DNA of 64,000 bases, from assembly GCA_964023275.1 (NCBI GenBank), contig OZ029916.1:36333727-36397726 (forward strand), given 5' to 3'. The stretch's first letter is position 1; each line of letters opens with the position of its first letter. Origin of the DNA: Norana najaformis. Lineage: Eukaryota; Annelida; Clitellata; Crassiclitellata; Hormogastridae. A program made the translations under genes and the position numbers. Positions 47,239-58,102 of this stretch are shown here, piece by piece. The notes under the pieces were generated by a model, which did no database searches, was not told where the DNA came from, and worked only from the letters and a program-made list of their open reading frames with translations.

Positions 47239-48472
47239 GTAAGTACCTTAGGGGCATGTAATTGTGTATGCAAATAAGTAAGTTTCATACTATCTTGCAT
47301 TGTTTTACACAACCCTGTCTATAGTATCGGCGTAAATGTGTCAATCAATGGGACAGTTCCACTTCTTCCTCAACCTGCATGCCACTCATCAAGTACGACT
47401 GGCAATTCTATATTTCCCGACCCAATTATTCCTGCATTTTTGAACTTCTTTCACCTCAAGTTCTGTATTTGAGGCGTTTTCGTTTTCTACGTCGGCAGTG
47501 TCAATTTAAAAAAAATTTAATGTACATACGGACATTTCTTTGAGGCTTATCTTTCTTGGAGAACGGTATTAGTTTAATTTAACATCTAAATGACATTGTA
47601 AGGGAATGTAGCAGTAAGAAAACGATATAATAAGGAGATTTGACTATTTGAACACGAATTCACATACTGTGCAAAAGAAGTTGTTAAGTGCCAACTGCTA
47701 AATTCCACTTGCGATAATTTAAAACAAGGGCCTGAACAAACGTAAACGACAATGTGTTGTGTGGCTAATGGTCCAAGTTAACCTACCTGTGCTGCCCTTA
47801 CGGCTCTTGTTGCATTTGGAACTCCGAATCAGGGTCTAATGTGAGGTTTCAACTGCGTAACAACAAACCTAACATATGCTTTAGTCAGCCTCTTTAAAAT
47901 GACATCCGATTCTGTATGAAAAGCCGCCAGTTGAATTCAGCATTCAACGAATTTAGCCCATATATTACGAAGCTCGACTTTGATTAATTAACTGATTTCA
48001 TTAAGCACCGTCTTGTACACATATTGGGAACTCGCCTGTTCCACCTGCAAAGTATCTGCCCCTCAGAAAAAAGGCAAAAATGTACAAAAGGTAGGATGAA
48101 ACTATAAGTTTCGCCTGTCTTATAAGCAGCACGGGCAACCGCAGATGTAAAGATGCATGCATGCATGCATGTATGTATGTATGTATGTATGTATGTATGT
48201 ATGTATGTATGTATGTATGTTGTTTTTTCTTCTTGAGTGGTTCGTGGGTTTTGTGGCCGCCTGAGGTCGACGTATTGTTTCTTTGTGAGTTATGTTACGC
48301 TTGCAAATAGCTTAGGAAATAAACACTTATTCTTCCATGTTTTTACACAACCTGTAACAAAGTGTTACTTGGTGGACCTACTCATCATCGAATGTTGATG
48401 CCCATAAGTCATGCTGCATTCATCCTTTTTCCAGTTTCTTAAACCTAAAGTCAGATTTCATTATAACTGTAG
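47239..48472. other. Intron of fucosyltransferase gene 2
   Basis: GT-AG intron of 1,234 bp with an (ATGT)n microsatellite at 48155-48220. No decayed exon is seen in it. Confidence 0.7.
48155..48220. repeat. (ATGT)n microsatellite in gene 2 intron
   Basis: ATGC repeats grade into pure ATGT. Confidence 0.95.
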
Positions 48473-48827
48473 GAATGACGTCATACCGATTGTCCTCGGG
48501 GCGCACCCAGACGACTACAAGGCCTTGGCTCCGCCTGAGTCCTATATTCACGTCGACGACTTTGAAAGCCCGAAGGAACTGGCCGAATACCTCCATCTTC
48601 TCGATAAAAACGACACACTGTACAACGAATACTTTCGCTGGAAGAAAACTGGAAGGTTTCTTGCAATTTCCCCTTGGTGTCGGCTGTGTGCTCTTCTGCA
48701 TGCGAATGATGACAGAAGTTATGTACACTGGTACCCCGACTTTTACAAATGGTGGGAAGAGGGAATGTGTTTAGCAAAGCCGAAACGTGGACAGTGGCAG
48801 TCCTGGAAGAACAAAAGGCGCAGTTGA
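48473..48827 (+). CDS. Alpha-1,3-fucosyltransferase gene 2, exon 2
   Basis: The acceptor TATAACTGTAG ends at 48472. G completes the Gln codon opened by exon 1, and the frame continues NDVIPIVLGAHPDDYKALAP and so on to TGA at 48825-48827. The C-terminus (KPKRGQWQSWKNKRRS) is basic. Cysteines in WCRLCALLHAND match those in the other copies. It is nearly identical to exon 2 of gene 1 and close to that of gene 4. Confidence 0.92.
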
Positions 48828-49077
48828 TTTAGGCACACACAGATCTTTTTTATATTTTGATTTGAGGGTGTTGTACTAGGAGCTGTTGCAGACATCGTAT
48901 GTGAAGGAAGTTCACCTGGAAACGTCTACGAAAAGCATTTCTCTTTCTCTCAGAAACTTTCGTGTTTACGTCACCGATCTAATCTGTGTTCGGACCTGTG
49001 TCCGCATTTTTCGTATGTATATAGGTCATGGATTAAATTTTGTACTAACTATTGACATATACAAAAAGCACAAAAGG

Positions 49078-49418
49078 ACAACGGCTTGGGTTGGATCCTA
49101 CTTTCATGTCAAGGACTTTGAAAATCCAAACGTAGCCGACTGCCTCTTTCTTGTTGAAACCAACATGCAATGCAACGAATTCTTTTGCTGGAATAAAAAG
49201 TTATTTTTTATCTTATCCATCGAATTCCATAATGCCGTTATAAAAATACATGAGGCATCAATCGATGATCAATCGAAGACAAATTTGAGCGTTAACTTGG
49301 ACATCTGTCTAGTGTCGTCTATGTGCTTTTCTGCATGCAAATGACCACGGAAGCTACCTACATTGGTGTCCCATCTTTCAGAAAGGATGCAGCAAATGGT
49401 GGCGGTCATTACAACTGA
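49078..49418 (+). pseudogene. Decayed relic of a fucosyltransferase exon 2
   Basis: Lies 250 bp beyond gene 2 exon 2. One frame reads SYFHVKDFENPNVADCLFLV and CNEFFCWNKK, matching SYIHVDDFESPKELAEYLHL and YNEYFRWKK of intact copies. After an insertion of about 78 bp (49220-49298) another frame reads CRLCAFLHANDHGSYLHWCP with a stop just before it, matching WCRLCALLHANDDxSYVHWYP. There is no convincing splice acceptor at its start. The insertion resembles the repeat sequence at 29448-29490. It shows that the cluster once held at least one more exon 2 here, between gene 2 and the orphan exon 1 of copy 3. Confidence 0.8.
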
Positions 49419-49569
49419 AAGTATAATTTTTAAAAAGTTCAATTTGGAGACTATCGGCCGATTTTATGCTCACTGTTATCATGTCTGCCTTTGGTTTAGT
49501 CAAAGTGAAATGTACGCTTTATACTTTGGCAGCTTTTTGTAAACTTGCTACAACTTTTACTTACACATC

Positions 49570-49905
49570 CTCTTTCGGGATAGACCACTGTGCTAAAAAT
49601 CGTATTTTTAATTTCACCTTTGGAAGTGTGCATGTATTAAGGCTTTCGACGGCCATCCGGATTGATTTGAAAACCATACTGCTCAAGCCAAACTGCCGGA
49701 AGGGGTTGTGCACCATCTCATCTGAGGGAGCGATGTTTTGGAATGGGTTGCCTAGTGATTCTAAACACAAGCTAACTGTTGGCCTATCTTTGCCCATGTA
49801 CCATTACGGGTTGAAACCATTCCGTTCGATAGATATTTCTATGCTGTCAAGCCTATAGTGCCTCTAAGTAGTTTTTCCTAAACAGGTGCAATATAATTTT
49901 TTGGA
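49570..49905 (+). pseudogene. LINE 3' end at the edge of the segmental duplication
   Basis: The plus-strand frame reads GAMFWNGLPSDSKHKL and ends near a terminus of ACAGGTGCAATATAATTTTT, a diverged LINE-type 3' end. The duplicate copy lies at 59803-60180. Confidence 0.6.
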
Positions 49906-50643
49906 TTGCTGTCGCGGAATTGCGCCAAAACTGAAAAATTGTTCGACCTCCTCGCGACGATTCTGTATCTGTATAGGCTTTAAAACGAATATTGTTACTA
50001 TATTTTTACTTTCACGATTGCAATTTTTTACGCGTTTGTAAAATGCACGCCGTTTTAGCCGGCGTCACGTGATGCAGACCATTACAGTACGAAAGATGGA
50101 CGAATGTTAAACACGTCTGGCTCCTGGCCAACTGTTTACACGCTGTAGAGTGTAGACCATTCAACTCAAGCCTACGGACTTTGGCCACAAGCTGCTGTGG
50201 GACTGCTGGCAAACGCGGATGTATTAATACTATATTAGTCTACGGAACAACTAATGTGACATTTCAAAGCGATCGTAATAATAAAATTATTATTATTATT
50301 ACAACTTGTTCCACGATATAAGCCTATTATCTCGTTCTAGCTAGATAATAATCTAGTTCATATGAGATGTTACATTGTTCTCTCGCGAAAGTATTTTGTT
50401 CCCTCGAGATGGTTTATAGTTCATTCGAGTTAGTCGTAGATCTTGCGCACCGATTAGGCCTACATTTCACTTTTGCGACTCGGTAACTAAAATACGGCAT
50501 AAATAGCCTAGTCTTTTCGAACAGTTCGTGAAAACCTCAGATAAGTCATATCTTTTGTTAGATATTTTGATTTTTGTTCATAAAATAACTGAATAGACAA
50601 ATTAAGTGTGAAAACGATAGTGGAAGACTACTCAACGATAAAA

Positions 50644-50654
50644 TATATAAATAG
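50644..50654 (+). promoter_or_regulatory. TATA-like box upstream of copy 3
   Basis: TATATAAATAG lies 67 bp upstream of the ATG. The same motif with similar spacing is conserved upstream of copy 5 (60892). The preceding 260 bp, with CCCTCGAGATGGTTTATAGT, is also conserved between the two. Confidence 0.55.
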
Positions 50655-50720
50655 AATATGTTCGGATAAACTCAGTATAGAAATTATAACCAACATGTTC
50701 AAATATTTGTAGAGAGAAGA

Positions 50721-51661
50721 ATGGATTACCTCAATTGTCGAATTGTCGGGATTTTGATATGCGTCACATTCGTATTCATGGTAATTTATGAGTTTCTCAT
50801 CGTTAAACCCTTAGTACTTCATCTCCATTCCAAAAATTTAATATCTCTGGGATGGACAGATTTACTGAATAAAATGAAATATGAAAACAAATCTCTTTGG
50901 TGGATGCAAGAGAATGAAACGATTGATCGAATTTCATACCAACTCTGGCTTATGACTTATTTGAATACATCCGGCAAAGTCAACACAACAAAGTTTAAGC
51001 TGATTTACCAGGTGCCTCATAGAAACTATGGAAATCCACCACCAGAAGGTCAGCATCTTTTTACATCTCGTCATTGTCCAGTACAGGCTTGTAACATCAC
51101 TAGGAAACTGGAAGATGTGAAGAAGGCTGATGCTGTTTACCTCGAAGGCTTCCAAGCGTCCATGTTGAAAGATTTACTACCGAAGCCAAGGAATCAGATA
51201 TGGGTAATAACAGGAGGAGAATCTCCTCCGCTGAATACTCGGATGAACATTTTTGATTCTCATGCTCTAGGAAACCTTATTAATTGGACGATGTTCTACC
51301 GTCGTGACGCTACCATATCAGTGCCGTATGGAAAATTTGAGACATTTCCTAATTTCTCCAGAATACAGGATTACAGTTTAGCTGATGGGTTCAATTACGC
51401 TGCTGGAAAGACAAAACAGATTGCTTGGTTCGTTAGTAATTGCAAATATGCAGCTTATAGCGGTCGAGGTAATTATGCCAATGAATTGTCCAAGTACATC
51501 AAAGTCGACATCTATGGTCGCTGTGGGAAGTTGAAATGTCCCAAAGACAAAATGGGTGGATGTCTTCAGATGCTGAGGAAAGACTACAAATTCTATCTTT
51601 CTTTTGAGAATAACTGTTGTAAAGACTACATTACAGAAAAGTTTTTCCACAATGCTTTGAA
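50721..51661 (+). CDS. Alpha-1,3-fucosyltransferase copy 3, orphan exon 1
   Basis: An intact GT10 exon 1 of 313 codons plus two bases. The ATG at 50721 opens MDYLNCRIVGILICVTFVFM, in which residues about 8-26 are a membrane anchor. The catalytic motifs GGESPPL, NWTMFYRRDATIS and FYLSFENNCCKDYITEKFF are complete. The donor is GTAAGTAT (51662), phase 2. No exon 2 is found before the next exon 1 at 54588, so splicing to a shared exon 2 (56018 is in matching phase) or loss of function are both possible. The N-terminal 60 residues match copy 5, whereas the rest matches gene 2 more closely. There is no frameshift or stop in it, which argues for recent or present use. Confidence 0.85.
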
Positions 51662-54587
51662 GTAAGTATACCTTGCACGCTTGAAATTTCCACTAAAGGC
51701 GTTGTACATCTATGCATATAGAACGCTGTCTACAATAAATCTTAGCAGAAAAGCATATGCATTTGTACAAATCTTCAGAAGCAATTTTTTAAAGAATTTT
51801 GGTCAGGCCAAAATTGTTGCGTTTTAGAAATTATCACCCTCAATTATCCGCTCTTTGAAGAATTTAGTCTAACGTATCCTACAAATGTTTCATGTGATAT
51901 AATAAGTAAGGTAATATATTAGATCACTTTTAAAATTCTTCATGGTATCAGATGAACACCAAGATGATGTACAGATATTTTCTTCTGGAAATTTCCCCCG
52001 GATGTTTTTCACGAACATATCCTACTTGTCGTTCCCCCCAGATCATACACACGGCATATTTCCCGTTGTCATGCATACAGTCTATTCCTACGAACTATTA
52101 GAATATATGGGACCCGCTGGGAGAACGCTATGAAGTTTATTACTATGTACACAGGCTATCAATTCAGTGCAATGAGGCTATCAATTCAGTGCAATGAGGT
52201 ATACTATTTTACTAGAGAAGGTACCTTCAGTGGGTTGGGTTAAGCTAGTCATTAAAAATTTTAATTATTCGTTCAGGCCTGTCAAACATAGGCATCAACC
52301 ACCCTAGGTTCATAACACAAAACAAAGTTTAAATCGCAGCAATTTACAGTTAACTTTTAAATCATTTCATAAAATTTTAACATTATCCACTCGTCAGTCC
52401 ACAATGAAAACTTATGAAACTTGAATTTATTAGAATTACAAGACTATTTTGTGTAGTAAAAGTCCATACTTAGCTATGCTTAAAGAACGCTTTCTACAAT
52501 AAATCTTAGCAGAAAAGCACATGCATTTGTGCAAATTCTCAGAAGCAATTTTTAAAGCCTTTTCTATACAATGGGCCTTACTGCAAGTTTACAGCTGCAA
52601 ATTATGCCCTATACTCCTCAAATAAACGAGGCCCGATCCTCGCTCAAAGTCACGTACAGTGTTCACAATTGCAGTTTCTATGCTTCTTCTTTGTTTGCTG
52701 CACAATTTGGCAATCAGTGTTGTAATCCAGAATGATGTTTCTAAAACACATTTCAGAAGTGTCAGTATGTGCTGGAAGTTACTCCAGCTGTAGCCGCGGG
52801 CATTTTTCTATTCCATGCCTCTACGCAGCACTGATGTTGTTGGTTCTTGGCAGATCTTCATCAACCCAGGAATGCATGCTTCAAACTTTCATGTCCAGTG
52901 CTAGGAAAGTCCGTTATTGCACTGATCTTGCACTGAATGACTGAATAGTCGCCTTTTAATACATGTACTGACTGTATTTGGCCTAGTGCGTATATATGCA
53001 CCTATCCTACGCATGCGATTTTATCACTTTAACTACTCGTAAGTACAACAGTTTTATTACGTATGTGTCGGGTGGGAAACGACCAGGAAGGAATTGCTTG
53101 GTGAGATGTCCTAAACCCTATGAAAATATTCTCTACTCACAGAAAATCATATTTTTCGTCTAAACCTGAACTTTTCAGACCAAGGCACTCTGTTATTTAA
53201 AGCTTCCATCTGCCACATTCCATGAACCCTTGATTTCTTTCGATTTAAACCAGTAACTTGCTTTTTCAACACACACAAACGCCACAACCTTGACCTGCTA
53301 GCGACAAAATCCGATTGTAACATAATTCATAATGTTTATAATAAAATAAGTAAACTTCTGTTAAATCACCCAGCTGTCGCTGCATCCATTATCATTTCTT
53401 ACCAAATCTCTCGTCAGAATTAAACACTATTACCCATTTCCAGTTCTGGTAACAATTAAACTTCAAGTTGTTTAAAGTGACATCTGATCTTTACTTCCTT
53501 CTTCTGACTCAAACCTATCGTCAGATGTCCACTCTCATCAACTTCAATCTTCTCTAATAGAACTTCTCGTTAAGCATATTCATTCCTCTTATATACAAAG
53601 AGGTTGCCGTTTGTGACCCGAATACTTGGTTTTATTCTCAAATTGCCGACTCTCGAAGTTGACGCAGACAACTTGAATGTAGGCCTAGTCTCCGCCGCTC
53701 ACGACTTCATTTATACTACGAATGTTTCAAGGAGCATGCAAAAACGTTCCTGGTTTCCAAGGCCACATCCTGCTATCTCACAAACCTAATGTAAAGAAAA
53801 CTCTTGGTTTTATTCTTAAATTGCCGACGCTTGACTTCGACGCAGCCAACTTGAATATTCATGGGGCCTCTCACAACTTCATTAATACCAAACGTGTTTC
53901 AAGGAGCATTGCAAAATTGTTCATAACTTGGTTTTCAAGGTTAAATCCTCCTATCTCACAAATCTAATGTAAGAAAACTCTTCTGACCCTAGGTCCATTT
54001 GCAAGACCCTCAATAAGTTACTTTTTAAGATAATGCAATGCAGGTTGTCCAAATATCCACATCATTTGTTCTAGTTGATGCTTATGTTAATTTCTTCAGT
54101 GACCAGACATTTTCCCTGCACTGCACTACAAGATATCCATCATCAGGATAAAATTATCAGGTATTCCGCTAACAAATGGCTTTTCGTCCCCTGATGCCAT
54201 CCACCCTCCGAGATTACGATCTCTTCTGGTCTATGCACACACAGAACAGGTCTGTACTTCAGACGTCACAAAATCACCTGTGTTGATTCAGCAATTGGGA
54301 TATAGGCGACGTTCATCGGGTATGCCTAGTGTGATTTATTGACAGTGTAAAATGAGTACGTAGACTACCTGGCATGCACTATCTATAACTCTAATATTGC
54401 AAAGAATACACAGTCTAGTCTTTCCTCCCCCATTATTTGCTTACCCACTATATACGAGCTCTCAACATCATGCATAGAGGTGTTTACTGGTAAGACTCGA
54501 TTCAAAATATGGAATAGAAAAATGAAGTTCTGCCTCGACTCGTAACATGACATCGAAACAATTTTGAACAGTTCTAAACAATAAGCA
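51662..54587. other. Sequence downstream of orphan exon 1, no exon 2 found
   Basis: Searching by eye for the exon 2 start (NDVIPIVLG), middle (HVDDFES) and end (WCRLCALLHAND) found nothing. Small duplications are present: AATAAATCTTAGCAGAAAAG at about 51736 and 52498, and a 24-bp tandem copy at about 52157-52200. No other gene is supported. Confidence 0.65.
53625..53970 (+). repeat. Two tandem copies of a ~178-bp unit
   Basis: CTTGGTTTTATTCT begins both copies (53625 and 53803). Shared blocks include AAATTGCCGAC, GACGCAG and TTTCAAGGAGCAT. Both contain short open frames ISQT/ISQI that have no recognised function. Confidence 0.8.
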
Positions 54588-55534
54588 ATGGATTGCTATC
54601 GATATAGGTATTTTCGTGTAACCCTACTAATATTGAGCTCAGGTTTAATTACAGTGTTTTATGAGTATTTTAAACTGACAAGAGCCACAAATACGACACT
54701 GATCAGTTCAAATGGAACCAATAGTAAACTGATTTCGTCTGAGCAAATGTTACTTCAACTGGGATTCATTTGGCCAAGGCAAAGTAACGAAACGAATGAT
54801 CGTATCTCAAATCAAATCAACTTTATGACTAGACTGAATTATTCCGGCAAATTTAAGGCAACAAAAGTAAAATTAATATATCATGTGCCTCATTCTAATT
54901 ACGGGAATCCACCGCCCGAAGGTCAGCATATATTTGTATCTCAGGGATGTCCGATACAGTCCTGCAGCCTGACAAGAAACCTGGAAGATGTTAGGAAAGC
55001 TGATGCTGTTCTTCTCCAGGGATTTCAGGCTTCTATGCTGAAGGATATGCTGCCGAAGCCACCAAATCAAATTTGGATCATGACTGGTGGAGAATCACCT
55101 CCATTGACTGCCAGAATGAACATACTAGATGCACGTGCATTGAAAAACCTTGTCAACTGGACAATGATCTACCGTAGAGACGCCACTATATCAATGCCTC
55201 ATGGCAAATTTGAGACCTTTCCAAATTTCACTCGCATAGAGAATTACTATTTGGCGGATGGGATCAATTACGCCGAGGGAAAGATAAAGAAAGTTGGTTG
55301 GTTCGTCAGCAACTGCAACTTCTCGATGAACAGTGGCCGAGGAAACTATGCCAGAGAACTGTCCAAGTACATTGATGTCGACATCTATGGACGATGCGGA
55401 AATCTGCATTGTCTCAAAAATAAATCGTCTTCTTGTCTTGAGATGCTTCGGAAAGATTACAAGTTTTACCTGGCGTTTGAAAATAATTGTTGCCGGGGTT
55501 ACATAACAGAGAAGTTCTTTAAGAACTCATTAAC
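54588..55534 (+). CDS. Alpha-1,3-fucosyltransferase gene 4, exon 1
   Basis: GT10 exon 1 of 315 codons plus two bases. The ATG at 54588 opens MDCYRYRYFRVTLLILSSGL, with the anchor at about residues 9-25. The stem is longer in Ser, Thr and Asn than in other copies. Motifs are GGESPPL, NWTMIYRRDATIS and FYLAFENNCCRGYITEKFF. Note Arg-Gly where the others have Lys-Asp in CCKDYITEK, a change inside the GT10 signature. The donor GTAAGTAT is at 55535. With exon 2 at 56018 the protein is 438 residues. Its intron is only 483 bp. Confidence 0.9.
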
Positions 55535-55916
55535 GTAAGTATATAATACGAAACGCTTCAAATTTTAAGAAAGGAAATGGTACGTTTTAAAAAAGGTATC
55601 AATCTTTGGCGATGTTTCGGCCTCAAAGTACTGCAAATTGGCCTGAGTGATCTGATCTAGTATTCGGGCTTGAAAATCTATGTATCAAACGGTTAAAATA
55701 ACACGTGCAATGACATGAAACCAAAAAGCTTTTGACGTTTAATTATTGCATTTTATTGTCTAGCGTGCTGCTCCAATAGCACTAATTCTGTGAACATCCA
55801 AACGATTGGTCTAAGCCATATGAGATTACTTTCACTATGTCATGCGTTCAAGTGGTCTTGGCAAATTTCAACCAAGGCTTTACATTCTATTTAACTGACT
55901 CATCCATGATGTTTTA

Positions 55917-55982
55917 CAATTACGTCATATATATTGTTCTCGGGGAGTCTCCACAAGATTACAAGGCATTTGCTCGATCCTG
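55917..55982 (+). pseudogene. Decayed 5' stub of a fucosyltransferase exon 2
   Basis: YVIYIVLGESPQDYKAFARS is followed by TGA and parallels DVIPIVLGAHPDDYKALAPS, the start of the intact exon only 35 bp further on. It lies within the intron of gene 4. It is best explained by a tandem duplication of exon 2, with loss of most of the first copy. Confidence 0.8.
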
Positions 55983-56017
55983 ACCGAAGCCTAATTTTGA
56001 TATAATTCTATCTTTAG

Positions 56018-56387
56018 GAATGACGTCATACCGATTGTTCTCGGAGCGCATCCAGACGACTACAAGGCCTTGGCTCCACCCAGTTCCTACATTCACGTCG
56101 ACGACTTTGAAAGTCCGAAGGAACTTGCAGAATACCTCCATCTTCTCGATAAAAACGATACACTGTACAACGAATACTTTCGCTGGAAGAAAACTGGAAG
56201 GTTTATTTCCACATCCCCTTGGTGTCGGCTGTGTGCTCTTCTGCATGCGAATGACGACAGAAACTATGTACACTGGTACCCCGACTTCCACAAATGGTGG
56301 GAAGATGTCTGTCTGAAGAAGGTGGCAGATGGTCGATGGCAGTCGTGGAAAAGCGATAATAGCTTTAACTACAGTTTATCTGTTTAG
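56018..56387 (+). CDS. Alpha-1,3-fucosyltransferase gene 4, exon 2
   Basis: The acceptor ATTCTATCTTTAG ends at 56017. G completes a Thr codon, then NDVIPIVLGAHPDDYKALAP and so on. Its C-terminus differs from genes 1 and 2: KKVADGRWQSWKSDNSFNYS ends at TAG 56385-56387, longer by five residues. The same phase makes it usable by copy 3 as well as gene 4. Downstream no polyadenylation signal could be assigned with confidence. Confidence 0.9.
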
Positions 56388-57799
56388 GTCTGTTCAAACT
56401 ATTCTTTCAGTTAGTCGACATAAAAAAGCTGGTGAACTGAAAACTGCTTTTCGTATTTTGTCAGTAGGATTTTACATCTATTCATGTTTTGTGGTGAATG
56501 CAAGTTTAATCTGCCACTCATGTACATTATGTGGTTCGACAGGAAGCAGATGGGATCTGTTGAAAATTCTAACTATAACCGTGAACACATGTTGGGACAC
56601 TTTTGACATTTAAATGTGAAACTTGTTAAGCATTATAGAAGATTAGCTGCATCGATAGGTTTGGTGAGGTTTAATCACGCGACACTTCAGTTGATCATGT
56701 AGACAGTTAATCACGCGACACTTAAATACTGCGACATTTAATCGTTCATCAATTAATTAATCACGTCTGCGTTAAAAATTATGACAACTAAAAAAAACAG
56801 AAGAAAGACATATTTACAATTGTATGTTCTTTACAATGCTGAACAATAATTCAAAAGTTAACTAATATTTCGCTGGTAGAATAGCGTTCAGTTATTTTCT
56901 TTAGGCTTTTTTAGGTCCCAATATCTCATTGGGAAAGAGAAATAGGTTCAACCCCGGCCATACTTTGAAGAAAAAGAGACTTCTGCTTGTGCATGTCTGG
57001 TTGTTTAACCTGCATAAACGTCCAGGGCATTGGATGGTGGCACTGGAAAAGAGCTTGTAGACTGTAATGTCAACTTTTAACGAAATTAGTTGTTCTTGCA
57101 ACTCTATCTGCTGCAGCTTGAAAAAGATTCACTGCTAAGTTTTAGGGGTTAGTGGTAGTTTATCGTTGTGGTTGTCGTTGCTTAGACTTCATTCAATTGT
57201 ATTCAGTTGACAGGACATCTTTCTTGCTAAAACCATGTCGCTTTCGTGATTATGCTGTGGATTACAGTTTCCTACGATCTGATCACCAATCGTTGTAAGC
57301 CATCGCTCGTATTATAAAAGTAAATAAATAAATATATTGCAACGCCATTGGATGTTCCTGTTAACATATTCTCGATGTTTCTGTTTCAGAAATTCGTGTT
57401 GGTTGTTAAAAACAAACATTTTACCTTTTGACTGAATTCCAAACGATATGCGTGAAGTCGGTTCTGTCATTTTCAGAATAAAATTTTGTTAATACGGTAT
57501 TCTCAATTTTTGTACAAATGGAGGAACGGAAATAGCACGAAATGGAAATTATTATTACATTTTCTAAAGTTCTAATATCGATTGACATAGGCCTGTTTAA
57601 TTGTTTGAAAATAATTTCCTGAATTTCTTATAGCGCTTGACATATTTCTCTCTGTTTTAGTTCTTACTGGCGCGATATTAATTGTCCTGATTATGTTATG
57701 GGAGTAAGTGTCGCGTGGTTAAATGTCTCGTGGTTACCTAGCTGTCTGTGAATATTTGTCATTTTGCATGATGAAATATTGCATGAATGAATGTCCATA
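56388..57799. other. Intergenic stretch, no gene recognised
   Basis: AATCACGCGACACTT occurs twice near 56674 and 56711. No coding region is supported. Confidence 0.4.
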
Positions 57800-57915
57800 T
57801 CAATATACTGTCACCCTATTCTTCCGCTCAGTCGCTTCTGTCATTTCGTTCTCAACTTAAAACTTACCTGTTTCAAACTGCTTATCTACCATAGGCTGCC
57901 TCTCTGTCTTATGGA
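57800..57915 (+). pseudogene. LINE C-terminal fragment
   Basis: SVISFRSQLKTYLFQTAYLP-like codons near 57834-57892 match the SFKxxLKTYLF tail of CR1/L2-type RT ORFs. The 5' side is missing. Confidence 0.5.
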
Positions 57916-58017
57916 CTGACCTACTGGATAATGACAACTGATTGTGGTTTGGTTTTGGTGCGCCATCGGTTGATGCCTTGTGCATTAAACACCGGCACAT
58001 TAGAAGTTACTAATTAT

Positions 58018-58040
58018 AGTTGTTGTTGTTGTTGTTGTTG

Positions 58041-58099
<59 letters not shown>
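58018..58099 (+). repeat. (TTG)n(TTA)n microsatellite
   Basis: A TTG run passes directly into a TTA run. Confidence 0.95.

Positions 58100-58102
<3 letters not shown>

Larger units (their letters stand above)
49659..53510 (+). repeat. Segmental duplication, left copy
   Basis: Similarity to 59803-63783 starts at GGATTGATTTGAAAACCATA and ends at CTTCTTCTGACT. It includes a LINE 3' end, the promoter region, exon 1 of copy 3 and about 1.85 kb downstream. Neither copy contains an exon 2. Confidence 0.85.

Noticed and set aside
46511-47257. Minus-strand open frames within the fucosyltransferase exons
   Set aside because: They are mirror frames of conserved coding sequence and recur in each copy only because the sense strand is conserved.
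53604-53967. Two related 61-81 codon frames as a small duplicated gene
   Set aside because: They come from a 178-bp tandem DNA duplication. Frames are not equally preserved and no start, splice or domain evidence supports a gene.
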